DNA from: Aristolochia californica
Taxonomy: Eukaryota; Streptophyta; Magnoliopsida; Piperales; Aristolochiaceae
Direction: 5' to 3'
DNA length: 64,000 bases
NCBI GenBank assembly: GCA_029961685.1
Contig: JARWKL010000009.1
Span: forward strand, 25,353,237-25,417,236
Positions 1-9,019 of this stretch are shown here, one piece after another. Numbering within the stretch: position 1 is the stretch's first letter; the number at the start of each line of letters is the position of its first letter. The translations under genes were made by a program, and so were the position numbers. The notes below the pieces were generated by a model. The model was not told the DNA's origin, did not search any database, and worked only from the letters and a program-made list of their open reading frames with translations.

Positions 1-187
1 GGATTATTTGGTACATGTTAATGGGCCTAAGTCCATTTAAGCTATTGCTATTGTGTCTCTTGGGGATGAGACATTATTATTGAAAAATTACTTCTCAATT
101 GCTGATTTTTATCAACATTGGCTATACTGATGATGAAGAAAGCCAAGTTGGCCCCAAAATATTATTTTTCGGGTAACTACCTGGAAC

Positions 188-188
<1 letters not shown>
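1..188. other. Unassigned left edge
   Basis: I see no gene or recognisable element end in this stretch. It leads into a long poly-C run. Confidence 0.4.
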
Positions 189-229
<41 letters not shown>

Positions 230-232
230 CCC
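189..232. repeat. Poly-C tract
   Basis: There are 38 consecutive C residues, one T, then five more C. A run this long is slippage-prone, and its length may be an assembly estimate. The proline-rich reading frame across it is an artefact of the tract. Confidence 0.9.
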
Positions 233-330
233 TTAATTGGTATTTATTACTCCTGCCATTTGAGAGTCGATGTCATGTGGAGGGACACAGTGATAGAGGA
301 GTTTTATTACACTTCTAAGCACTACATATA
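233..330. repeat. Short dispersed repeat shared with about 62.43-62.51 kb
   Basis: The segment around GAGAGTCGATG followed by a stretch like 'gtgatagagg' recurs in similar form near 62440. In that second copy it precedes an AACTTGAGGGGGAG polypurine-like tract, which suggests that both are decayed ends of one LTR element family. No coding sense can be assigned. Confidence 0.35.
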
Positions 331-489
331 GACCCACTACCTACAGAAGATAGGAGTGTGCCCTACATCCAACATGAGTTATGACTGGAGTATGGAGCGA
401 TGTCATACGATTTGGAGTGATTTTACTCTCACTTATCTTATGCCAGTTGAGCCTCATGGAAGAGAGCACCAACGTGAAGGAGAGTGTTG

Positions 490-1357
490 GAAGATATGGA
501 GGATTGCAATTATACTCTTGTTTCTTCCCAAAAGAGCTCGAAAAAAGACTGTTTGAGAGGGTACAGAGGAGAATTTATTTTTATAAGGTTTTTGGTCTTT
601 GCAATATTTTTGGGTCTTTCATTAACTATCTTATCCTCTTTGGAAACTTACCTAAAAGATTTGTGAAAAAGAGCAAAAAAAGGGGCCAAAGAAAGCGTGT
701 TTTATCATCCAAAGTTGGCGCATAATTAGAGAAGGAAAATTTCCTTCTTGAAGCCAACCGAGAGTTACCTTTTTAAGAAAATAAAGTATCACTAGTTTGG
801 TTGGTTTGGAGCTTTTATTTATTAAAAGATTCAGTGGAATTAGTTTCTTAATCAGTTTAAGGAAATAAGAAAAAGAGATTTGATATTTTTCACTTGCTAG
901 GTGGTGCATTTCGTAAAGAAGGCAAGTTTCCCTCTTTGAAAGATTTGATTTGATTTGAGATCTGGATTCTGATTTGATTCAAGTTTAATTCCATATCTAA
1001 TTTGATTTGAGATAATCTCCTAATTAAGAAAGATTGTAATCCTCTCTAATTGGCATGAGCAATACGAGATTAGTCTTCCATTCCTATTTTAAGTACTTAT
1101 TTAAAACAGGATAGTAAGTTACCTATTCTCTCTCGGTTGAAGATCCTCTCCAATCCGATTTTGAGTTTATGTGTGATAAAGGTATGAAATCTACCTTCTA
1201 TGCGACCACTTAGACTTCTCTTTGATAGAAGATTTATTTGAGTTCAAGTTTATCCTCTCTTCTCAAATTGGTTCATATATTTGCCTCAGTTTGCTTCCCA
1301 AGCTACTTGTTGGATTGCAATATTGCATCGTAAGAAGTTGCTTACTTGTTGATTATA
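490..1357 (+). other. Copia-1 leader between primer-binding site and gag
   Basis: This stretch aligns by eye with the Copia-7 leader (about 51560-52410): both share CTAAAGAGCTCG-like and AAGTTGGC-containing blocks in the same order. Several short reading frames cross it but none is conserved intact, so I treat it as untranslated leader. Confidence 0.6.
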
Positions 1358-2392
1358 ATGGTTGAGGACTATATGGAAAGAAAGAGGGATCTTCTTAAAA
1401 TCACCATCATACCCTTGAAAGGGTTACCTAATTATTTTAGCTGGTCACAATCACTTAGGAGGTTTCTCATTATTCGAGACATTTTAGATCACGTAACCAA
1501 ACCAGCTCCAACAATTGATGAAGAAAATAGTTTTGATGTGAAATGGCTCAAGAATAACACCTTAGTCATTAGTTGACTTATTAAGCATGTGGCCTACAAT
1601 GTAGTTCACCTTGAAACTGCAAAACAAATTTGGGACACTTGTGTTAAGTTATACTCTAGTATGGAAAACTTACAGAAGTTGTATGATGTTTCCAAACCAT
1701 GTTTAATACAAAACAAGAGGACAATCTACATGAATACTTGGCTCGATTTAGAGGACCGATTCAAGAGTGCAAGATTTCTCAGCCCTACTTCACTGACATA
1801 TCAGTTCAAGAAAAACAGTGGTAAGCCTTAGCAACTGCTATTTGTTTGTCAAACATCAAGCCATTTCTTGAAGCGGCTAAGGCTCAAGTTCTCAGCTCCT
1901 TCGCACTTCCATCATTTGATGACATAAGTGAAACATTACTTTAGATACTAGATCTGTCCTCCACCTGTTATACTAAAGTATAATCTGCTATGTACTCAGG
2001 AAATAGGGATACATGTTCTACCACCCGTGGGCGCAATATAAATTATAGAGGAGGCCAAACAAGAGGTGGTAGAACTGGCTCTGGTTCTTCAAGGTTAGAT
2101 AATCGGGTTTGCATTCACTGTGGTGGACTAAACCATCTAGTGGATACCTATTGGAATCTTCAAGGCAAACCAGATTGGGTAACTGCCAATCAAGCCTCAG
2201 TTAATAATGAGAAAAATGCAGACAATTCTACGTCACAAAGAAGCAAGAAGACTATTATCAATGATGATTACAAATTCTTCCAGAGGATGAAAATTCTGAT
2301 GGTATCCTCTCCATCTTCTCCTTCATCTTCAACTACTATTGTTTCTACCATTGCTTCAGGTATGATTTTTGCCACTTCCTCCTCTTCATCTT
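1358..2392 (+). pseudogene. Copia-1 gag (capsid/nucleocapsid), broken
   Basis: Gag packages element RNA into virus-like particles. The ATG at 1358 starts MVEDYM, the same start as Copia-7 gag. The capsid-like sequence includes a KGLPNYFSWSQSLRRFLI block and then an IWDTCVKLYSS block. The nucleocapsid zinc knuckle lies at about 2110-2154 and should read C-x2-C-x4-H-x4-C, but its last Cys has become Tyr. In-frame stops occur near 1574 and 1829, with frame changes between the three surviving frames. It is homologous to the gag of Copia-2, -6 and -7. Confidence 0.8.
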
Positions 2393-2605
2393 AGATCATC
2401 GACTCAAGGACCTCCAAACATCATATAGGTAATAAGATTCTGTTACATTCCATGTCTCCATGTTTACCAAACAAATTTGTTACCATAGTTGATGGATCCC
2501 AAACCAAAGTTCTTGGGAAGGGATCCTCTTCTATTACACAATCACTTATGCTTACTGATGTCTTTTTTGTCCCTCAATTCCCCTTAAATTTTTTATCTGT
2601 TAGCC
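2393..2605 (+). pseudogene. Copia-1 aspartic protease fragment
   Basis: The retropepsin active-site region reads I-I-D-S-R-T-S where related copies have D-S-G-A-S, and the Trp before it is a TAG stop. It is followed by the usual VTIVDGSQTKV and FVPQFPLNFLSV blocks. The reading ends abruptly at 2605, where an LTR begins, so the protease C-terminus and the whole integrase are gone. Confidence 0.8.
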
Positions 2606-2880
2606 ATGTTGAAGAGCAGATATGTAAGAGTCTAACATTACTCTCACAATAAGAAGTCTTACAGGGCTTGAATTATTATGGAAGAATGACTCAGAGAAGA
2701 TTTTTAGTTAAAAGGTGTTTAGTTATGTTAGTCTTCTATTTATGTTCACTTGTTTAATTATACTAAGACATATCTTTTAAGTGTTAGACTTTTGGTGTAA
2801 TTGGGACAAAGGTAGTTTAATTTTAATTTGACTCTAATACTTTCCTTTACTATTAATAGGGGGCTTATATACGCAGATTA
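2606..2880 (+). mobile_element. Partial LTR inserted in Copia-1 protease
   Basis: Starting TGTTGAAGAG, this matches the LTR at about 62703-63021 and the solo LTR at 6297-6735 through the conserved 'gtgtaattgggacaa' block and the promoter-like region. It stops short of the expected ...TTCAACA terminus at 2880, where the end of a minus-strand LTR (Copia-3) begins. It is probably a solo LTR truncated by that later event. Confidence 0.7.
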
Positions 2881-3299
2881 TGTTAAATTTAGGACCCCAT
2901 GCTTAAAACCTCGAGAAAAATAAGAGAGGAAGAAGAGAAGGAGAAGAGAAGAGAAGAAAAGAGGAGAGCAAAGAGAGAGCTCGGGTAGAGAAGAGAGAAG
3001 AAGGAAAGGGAGAGAGAGCCTTTAGGCTAAGGGAGAGAGTCTTCTAGGAATTGTAAGAAGAGGAGAGCTTGATTGAAATCCCTTCAACCAAGACCCCTAT
3101 TTATAATTTTTCCATTACACATTTAGGAAAACTCCTCAATCAATTAGGTTCCCTAATTGCATCAATCAAGGGAAGATTACAAAATCAATGGAGAGAATCT
3201 TGCATCCTTATGAGATGACACCTCATATCACACCTCAAGAATGTGTGGGCCTTCTCCACATACGTGTGAGCTTGGAGGGCTTGGTCCCATCTTCTAACA
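2881..3299 (-). mobile_element. Copia-3 3' LTR
   Basis: Read on the minus strand it begins TGTTAGAAGATGGGAC and ends ...CCTAAATTTAACA. It contains the purine-rich stretch (pyrimidine-rich on the sense strand) seen in the other LTRs of this group at 14481-14939, 28541-29023 and 32135-32722. It joins RT directly with no polypurine tract or RNase H between. Confidence 0.75.
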
Positions 3300-4051
3300 C
3301 ACTAGTTGAATCCAAATCACAACGTTGTAGGCTAAAGTTGTCAAACCAAACCCGAGAAGATTGTTTAAGCCCATATAAAGGCATTCTCAATCTGCATACC
3401 GATACCCCATCAACCACAAAACCAGGTGGTTGATGCATATATATCTTTTTTTAATGTCCCCATTCAAAAAGGTATTTTTACAGCCAATTGGTATATTGGT
3501 CAAGAGGAATTAGCAGCTATAGATAATAAGATGCATACCGAGTTTAATTTAGCCACTAGGGAGAATGTTTCCTTATAATCCACTCCATAACACTAAGTCT
3601 ACCCCTTTTGAAATGAGTCGGGCTTTCAAGCAAGCAAAAAAACCATCCGGATTGTGCTTGATAGTGAAAACCCATTTATTGCCCACAGGTTTCTTGCTAG
3701 AAGAAACAGGAACTAGGGCCTAAGTTTGATTCTCATATAATGCGTGCATTTCTTCTTCCATGGCCACCTTACATCTTGGATGTCTCAAAGCTTCCTGATA
3801 TGATGACTATGGAACAGAGAAGGAAGAAATAGATGCAAAAAAATGACATCATGAAGAAGATAATTGATGATGATAAACAAAATTGGATATAGGATGAGAA
3901 GAGGGCCTAGTGCAAGTTCAAGGCTCCTTCCATAGAGTTGTGGCTGAGTATCAACTTATGGGCCAAATACAAACTGAGGAAGATGGGCTTACCTCAAAGG
4001 GATTGGCAAACTCCACATGTGTAGTGTTGGTTGATTCTTTAGGGGGTGAAG
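3300..4051 (-). pseudogene. Copia-3 reverse transcriptase fragment
   Basis: The minus strand encodes MHQPPGFVV and CRLRMPLYGLKQSSRVWFDN, the copia RT palm-approach motifs, within about 3240-3438. Further upstream on that strand is the linker with a GCKW-like block (about 3650-3700). Stops and frame changes are frequent. The YVDD catalytic box is not present because the sequence is cut before it. Confidence 0.75.
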
Positions 4052-4081
4052 TTTTAGGTAGTATTGGCTTGGTGCTGAACA
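4052..4081 (+). repeat. Inverted TRIM LTR-end stub
   Basis: These 30 bases match, with a few differences, the terminal 30 bases of the TRIM LTR but in the opposite orientation to the array that follows. With the 5-base CCAAG spacer at 4082-4086 and the first TRIM LTR (from 4087), they form a near-perfect inverted repeat. Confidence 0.75.
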
Positions 4082-4086
4082 CCAAG

Positions 4087-4168
4087 TGTTAAACACCTAG
4101 CCAATACTACCCAAAAGACCGACATGTTAGGAGTGGAAGGCATAGGTACTTAGCTCAGGGCCACAACA
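4087..4168 (-). repeat. TRIM LTR copy 1 (82 bp)
   Basis: Terminal dinucleotides are TG and CA. It differs from the other three copies at a handful of positions. Confidence 0.85.
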
Positions 4169-4350
4169 TCACACCCACCTTCATGAGCTGACGTCCACGA
4201 CGGGCCACACTAGCTGCAACCCACTCTCGGGATGGCCCACTCGAGTTTTTGCTATGTTGCCCCCTCCGCGCAGGACTCTTCAAGCGCCGGTCAGGACTCT
4301 TCGAGCACCGGGATTCGAACTCGCGATGTAGTGCCTGTTCTGATACCAAA
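4169..4350 (-). repeat. TRIM internal domain 1 (182 bp)
   Basis: The primer-binding site lies at 4337-4348 (minus strand). At 4308-4322 the minus strand reads GAGTTCGAATCCCGG, which resembles a tRNA T-arm or polymerase III B-box. The rest is non-coding. Confidence 0.75.
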
Positions 4351-4432
4351 TGTTAAGAACCTAGCCAATACTACCCAAAAGACCTGCCTGTTCTGAGAGG
4401 AAGGCATAGGTACTTAGCCCAGGACCACAACA
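4351..4432 (-). repeat. TRIM LTR copy 2 (82 bp)
   Basis: It has the same length and ends as copy 1 and lies between internal domains 1 and 2. Confidence 0.85.
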
Positions 4433-4614
4433 TCACACCCACCTTCATGAGCCAATGTCCATGGAGGCCCACACTAGAGGTGGCCCACTCTCAGGACAGC
4501 CCACTCTAGTTTTTGCTAGGTCGCCCCCTCCGCGTAGGACTCTTCAAGCACCACTCAGAACTCTTCGAGTGTTGGGATTTGAACTTGCGATGTAGTGCCT
4601 GCTCTGATACCAAA
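4433..4614 (-). repeat. TRIM internal domain 2 (182 bp)
   Basis: It carries an intact initiator-Met primer-binding site just before copy 3. Its B-box-like segment is mutated. Confidence 0.75.
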
Positions 4615-4696
4615 TGTTAGGCACCTAGCCAATACTACCCAAAAGACAGGCCTGTTAGGAGAGGAAGGCATAGGTACTTAGCCCAGGACCACAACA
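4615..4696 (-). repeat. TRIM LTR copy 3 (82 bp)
   Basis: It has the same ends and length as the other copies. Confidence 0.85.
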
Positions 4697-4895
4697 TCAC
4701 ACCGACCTTCATGACCCGACGTCCACGACAGCCCACTCTCGCGATGGCCTACTCTAGTGACAACCCACTCTAGTTTCTTCGAGGTCACCCCTTTCACTAG
4801 GTCAACCCCTCCGCGTAGGACTCTTCAAGTGCCGCTCAGGACTCTTCGAGCACCGAGATTCGAACTCGTGTCGTAGCGCCTGCTTTGATACCAAA
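4697..4895 (-). repeat. TRIM internal domain 3 (199 bp)
   Basis: It is 17 bp longer than the other two internal domains because of a local duplication-like difference around the GGTCACCCC segment. Its primer-binding site has one change (TTTGATACCA on the plus strand). Confidence 0.7.
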
Positions 4896-4977
4896 TGTTA
4901 AGCACCTAGCCAATATTACCCAAAAGACCGGCCTGTTAGGAGCAGAAGGTATAGGTACTTAGCCCAGGACCACAACA
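4896..4977 (-). repeat. TRIM LTR copy 4 (82 bp)
   Basis: This is the outer end of the array and is followed directly by the second CCAAG. Confidence 0.85.
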
Positions 4978-5240
4978 CCAAGACCCCTATTTATATTATT
5001 TTCATTACATATTTAGAGATAAGATAGGATCCCTAATATCCCTAATTACATCAATCATACTTATCCAAATCTACATAAATCAAGGTAAGATAAATTGATT
5101 ACATTAATCATGAAAGATTGCCAAATCTTTAACTCATGTGATAAGGATGCCACCTCGTGTGATGACTCGTCATGCCACCGCACGTGATCATGGTGGATCC
5201 CACCAGCTCATGTGATCATGGTGGATCCCAACTTGTAACA
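4978..5240 (-). mobile_element. Copia-3 5' LTR remnant
   Basis: On the minus strand it starts TGTTACAAG, like the LTRs at 28541-29023 and 32135-32722, and runs to the TRIM target site in the CCAAGACCCC segment. The rest of the LTR and its primer-binding site are missing. Confidence 0.7.
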
Positions 5241-6296
5241 GAGTTTACGGATCCCTCTAAGGTAAGTCCATCCTCCTCTATTGTATTTGGCCCACAATTC
5301 AATACTTGACCCATAGCTCTATGTAAGGAGCCTCAGACTTGCACTAGGCCCTCCACTTCTCATCGTATTTCAAACTTTGTTTCTCACCATCGATTGTCTT
5401 CTTCATGCTATCAGTTTCTTACATCTATTTCTTCCACCTTTGTTCTATTGTCCTATCAGGAGGTTCTGAGACATCCAGGATGGAAGACTGCCATGAAAGA
5501 AGAAATGCATGCCTTATATGAGAATCAGACTTGGGCCTTTGTTTCTCTTCCTCCTGGCAAGAAACCTATGGGTTGTAAATGGGTTTTCACTATCAAATAA
5601 TTGCCAGATGGTTTTGTTTCTCACCTCAAAGCCGAGTCATTGCCAAAAAGATACACTCTGTGTTATAGAGTGGTTTATGAGGAAACATTTTTCCCAGTGG
5701 CTAAATTAAACTCAATACGCATCTTATTATTTCTAGCTACTAATTCCTCTTTTCTGGTATTTCAATTGGATAACAAAATTTTTTTTTTTTGAATGGGGAC
5801 ATAAAAGAAGAGATATATATGCATCGACCACCTGATTTTTTAGTTAAGGGGGAATCTAAATGGAAATTGAAAAAGTCTCTATTTGGGCTCAAAAAGTCTC
5901 CTCGGGCTTGGTTTGACAAATTTATCCAACCAGTGTTTTAGATTGGTTTCAGCCGGTGCTCTGTAGATCATTGTATTTTTATTAAGAATATCTTAATAGG
6001 AAATGTATTAGTAGCAGTTTATGTGGATGATATCATCTTAACTAGTAGTAATGCAGACAACATAAAAGCAGTCAAAGAAAATATGTGACTAGAATTTAAA
6101 ACTAAATATTCTGGACTTCTAAAATATTTCAAGGAATTGATGTATTTCAGTCAAAGCATGGGATTATATTATCTCTGAGAAAATATGTCTTGGATCTACT
6201 AGAGGACACATAGATGATGGGGAATTGACTTGCAAATCCTCCTATGGATGCTAATGGAAAGCTATGTGCAAGCTTTGAAGAAGAAGTTAATATAGG
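5241..6296 (+). pseudogene. Copia-1 reverse transcriptase, first part
   Basis: Reverse transcriptase copies element RNA into DNA. The linker region is followed by the MKEEMHALYENQTWAFV and GCKWVFTIK blocks (about 5490-5600), a YEETFFPVAKLNS block (about 5670) and the YVDDI catalytic box with intact Asp-Asp at about 6020. Stops and frameshifts break it into at least four frames. It is interrupted at 6296 by a solo LTR and resumes at 6736. Confidence 0.85.
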
Positions 6297-6740
6297 TGTT
6301 GGAAGATAAGCTCTAGCCCACACGACAAAGGAAGGCCCACATATCTAAAATTATTATAAGATGGGCCACACGACCAAGGAAGGCCCACAGATGGGCCCAA
6401 GCCCATAAGAAGTAGGACCCACAATGATTACCATGAGCTGGCATCCTTATCACATCAATTGGAAGATCAAGAGGACTCACAAAAGTATCTTATCTTATGG
6501 TCACGTCAAAGAAGAGTTTTAGTTTGAGTTATGTTTGTCTTTTATGTATATTGAGTTATTTAATTATGTTTGGACTTATCTTCAAGTGTTAGAGTTTGGG
6601 TGTAATTGGGACAAGGGTAGTTTTATTGTAATTGGACTCTACTACCTTCTTCTATTATAAATAGAGGTTCATGTACTCTGATTACAACAAGTTATTGATG
6701 TCAATGAAGTATTTCACTTTTCCATAAATTCAACAATAGG
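6292..6740 (+). mobile_element. Solo LTR in Copia-1 RT, TSD ATAGG
   Basis: The LTR spans 6297-6735 (439 bp), begins TGTTGGAAG and ends TTCAACA. It is flanked by perfect ATAGG duplications at 6292-6296 and 6736-6740. Removing it and one ATAGG restores the RT sequence seen in Copia-7 near 55800. A promoter-like CTATTATAAATAG lies in its 3' third. It is the product of LTR-LTR recombination after insertion. Confidence 0.93.
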
Positions 6741-7390
6741 TAAATATCATAGGCTTGTGGGAATGCTTATGTACCTCATGAAGACTAGACTAGATATATC
6801 ATATGTAGTAAGTGTGATGAGTCAGTATATACACAAATAACAACTTACCCATTGGCAAGCCTTGGAGAGGATATTATAATATTTAAAAGGAAGTTCGGGA
6901 AAAAGGCTTCTCTATAAGAATCATGACCACTACAACATAGAAGGTTTCTCATATGCAGATTGGGCTAGATCACTTGAAAATTGGAATTCCACATCAGGAT
7001 ATTGTACCTTAGTTGGAGGTAACCTAGTTACATTAAGAAGCAAAAAGAAAAAGGTTGTAGCAAGGTCCAGTGTAGAAGCAGAGTACAGAGCTATGACTAC
7101 AAAGTCAGTGAGCTCCTATGGATCAAATCCCTTGAGCTTCTATGGAGTTACAGTGTAACAACCAAGCGGCCATTCATATCATTTCAAATCCTATCTTCTA
7201 GGAGTGGACAAAACACATCGAGGTAGATTGCCACTTTATATGGGAGAAATTTAAGGCTGGTATCTTATCTCTCAGTCATGTTTCATCACAAGGGCAGCTG
7301 GCAGACATTCTTACAAAACTAGTCACATTCGATATCTTAACCACTATATGCGACAAGCTGCGTATCTACGATGTTTCCTTCCCACCAGCA
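6737..7390 (+). pseudogene. Copia-1 RT end and RNase H
   Basis: It continues RT after the solo LTR with an HRLVGMLMYL block and an SYVVSVMSQYIH block. RNase H follows, with VGGNLVTLRSKKK, ARSSVEAEYRAM and WTKHIEVDCHF blocks (7010-7260). The element ends just before a TGAGGGGGAG polypurine tract at 7391-7400, which primes plus-strand synthesis. Several stops and a small deletion near 7110 make it inactive. Confidence 0.85.
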
Positions 7391-7400
7391 TGAGGGGGAG

Positions 7401-7833
7401 TGTTGGAAGACACCTCAAGAAAAATTAAGGTAAATACCTTAATGACATCAAGGAGTTGGAACAAAGTGTAGTTTAATTAACTTTTGATAAGGATGGCACA
7501 AGGGTGTAATTAAAGAAGATGTTGTATGTCTACTTATGTCTTTTCCTTTTGAGAGCTTGTAGCCCTAAGGGTGTTGTAGTCATTGTAACCATCCTTCATA
7601 AACTATAAATAGAGGTTCAAGGCAAGGGGTAGATCATTAAGTCTCCCCTCTTCTCTCAAACTCATCCTAGCCTTTCTCTCTTCTCCCAAGATTTCTCTCT
7701 CCATCTCTCTCTAGTCGTATCTCTCTTTCTCTCTTTTCTTCTCTCTTCCTCTCTTTTCTTCTCCTCTTCTTCTTCCTTTCCTCTCCCACCACCTTGGTCA
7801 AAGACCTTGTCTTGAGATAAAAAAAATCCAACA
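7401..7833 (+). mobile_element. Copia-1 3' LTR
   Basis: It starts TGTTGGAAGACACC directly after the polypurine tract and ends AATCCAACA. A TATA-like ACTATAAATAGAGG lies near 7603, followed by a long CT-rich stretch. It is related to the solo LTR at 60603-60993. Confidence 0.85.
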
Positions 7834-8354
7834 GTACCCCACCAAATCGTGCATTGAGAAGTTAGTGAGCATTTATTGGAAAATTCTTTGAGCTTGTTAT
7901 TGTAAAAAGCATGTGTTGAGTTACACATGGCTTAAAGAGAACATAAATCTCTTTTTGTAAATTTCAGCTATTAGAGCTTTGAAATAGTGGAATTTCCCAA
8001 ACATGGATTTTTGGTCGTTGAATACCAATAAGGAAACATCAATAACAAAAAAATTCTTGTCTCCTATGGTGTGTGCATATTCACATTACATTGAAATTGT
8101 TTGATTTGCATGATTTTTTTATTACATGCACTACTTAACTTTAATTTGAAATTCTCAATTCACCTCCCAGGGTTTTTGGGTGTTGAATACCTATATGGGA
8201 AAATCAATAACAAAAATTGCTTTGTCTCCTATGGTGTGTGCATATTTACTTTATATTGAAATTGTGGATTTGCATTTTTTTTTATTACATACACTACTTA
8301 GTTGTAATTTGAAGTTATCAATTCACCCCCCTCTTGACCAACACCAAGTTCACA
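7834..8354 (+). mobile_element. Mini-J left LTR, 3' part
   Basis: It ends ...AAGTTCACA just before the primer-binding site. It contains an imperfect tandem duplication of about 170 bp. Confidence 0.6.
7995..8340 (+). repeat. Imperfect tandem duplication of about 170 bp
   Basis: The two units each contain CTCCTATGGTGTGTGCATAT, a T-rich ATTACAT segment and a TCAATTCACC end. The second unit has the cleaner LTR terminus. The duplication sits within the Mini-J LTR. Confidence 0.75.
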
Positions 8355-8429
8355 TGGCATCAAAACAGGTGCTCATAAGTCGGGCTCCATCCAAACTTCC
8401 ACGTGTAGAGTCACAAAAGATAGCCAACA
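8355..8429 (+). other. Mini-J interior with primer-binding site
   Basis: TGGCATCAAAAC at 8355-8366 is a degenerate initiator-Met primer site. Its 3' end is the Copia-2 target duplication CAACA (8425-8429). Confidence 0.6.
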
Positions 8430-9007
8430 TGTTACAATGTGGGACTAATCATGATGATGTGGGATGCCAAGAATATTTCTCACCCAAGCTAGCACGATTT
8501 AAGAGGTAAGAGGCACAATCTGGAATAAGTTAGAAGATTTGAAGATCAAGTGGGACCCACAAAGATACCAAGAGTTGGTAATCTTATCAATACGAGCTAG
8601 AAGCACATGTGGGACACACAAAGATAAGACAATGAGCCAGCCTCCTCACTTATGTCCAATTGATTGAAGAAGAGTTAGAGTTCAAGTTATATTAGACCTT
8701 TAGTAGATTGTGTTATCTTTTCATGATTGACTTATCTCTGAGAGTTAGAGTTGGAATGTAATTAGGAGACTTAAAGTTTAATTGTATAAGGACTTTATCA
8801 CTTCATCTACTATAAATAGAGGTGTTTTAATTCAGAATTAATCAAGTTATACAATTCTTTCTTGAGTAAATCTCTCTCTCTTTGCTTGGCACACGCCTTG
8901 CTTCTCTTCTTCTCTTCTCTCTACCCGGGAGCTTTCTTCCCTTTTTCTTTTTCTTCTTTCTCTCTTCTCTTGCTCAAAATATTGGAAAAGGGATCCTAAA
9001 TTCAACA
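8430..9007 (+). mobile_element. Copia-2 5' LTR
   Basis: It starts TGTTACAATG and ends CTAAATTCAACA. The likely promoter is CTACTATAAATAGAGG near 8808, followed by a CT-rich transcribed region. Confidence 0.9.
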
Positions 9008-9019
9008 TGGTATTAGAGC
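9008..9019 (+). promoter_or_regulatory. Copia-2 primer-binding site
   Basis: TGGTATTAGAGC follows the LTR directly and is complementary to the initiator tRNA-Met 3' end apart from one change. Confidence 0.85.

Larger units (their letters stand above)
4082..4982 (-). mobile_element. Tandem TRIM (miniature LTR retrotransposon), TSD CCAAG
   Basis: Four 82-bp LTRs alternate with three internal domains of 182, 182 and 199 bp. On the minus strand each LTR starts TGTTGTGG and ends ...CTTAACA. Two bases later comes a primer-binding site, TGGTATCAGAGC in the cleanest unit, complementary to the 3' end of initiator tRNA-Met. A short purine-rich stretch (GAAGGTGGGTG) ends each internal domain. The array is flanked by CCAAG at 4082-4086 and 4978-4982. 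There is no coding capacity, which defines a TRIM; replication would need proteins from another element. It inserted in the 5' LTR of Copia-3. Confidence 0.88.
2881..5240 (-). mobile_element. Copia-3: minus-strand copia remnant
   Basis: The order on the minus strand is partial 5' LTR (5240-4978), TRIM insertion, RT amino-terminal half (about 4051-3300) and 3' LTR (3299-2881). Gag, protease, integrase and RNase H are absent. The outer 5-bp flanks (GATTA and GAGTT) do not match, so its position reflects deletion or recombination rather than a clean insertion. Confidence 0.75.
490..7833 (+). mobile_element. Copia-1: decayed Ty1/copia element, multiply interrupted
   Basis: Parts appear in plus-strand order: untranslated leader, gag, protease, then (after an interruption) reverse transcriptase, RNase H, polypurine tract and 3' LTR. 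No 5' LTR is recognisable at the left, so the element is truncated there or its 5' end is unrecognisable. The integrase region between 2605 and 5241 is missing and has been replaced by a partial LTR and by minus-strand Copia-3. A solo LTR splits the RT region. Its leader and gag are clearly homologous to those of Copia-7 (50844-56805). It cannot move on its own. Confidence 0.85.

Noticed and set aside
118..318. 66-codon frame with a proline run
   Set aside because: It is generated by the poly-C tract and has no other coding features.
16..374. Possible 5' LTR of Copia-1 (starts TGTTAATGGG after GTACA, ends ACATCCAACA)
   Set aside because: GTACA resembles the GTACC after the 3' LTR, but the sequence does not align with the Copia-1 3' LTR and no primer-binding site follows 374.
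4155..4349. 64-codon minus-strand frame with CSKS/RRG composition
   Set aside because: It lies wholly within one TRIM LTR and internal unit and is not open in the other units.
4308..4350. Possible tRNA gene on the minus strand
   Set aside because: A T-arm-like motif and a CCA-like primer complement are present, but no anticodon arm or full cloverleaf can be drawn.
7662..7928. Glu/Arg/Lys-rich 88-codon minus-strand frame
   Set aside because: Antisense reading of the CT-rich part of the Copia-1 LTR; low complexity.
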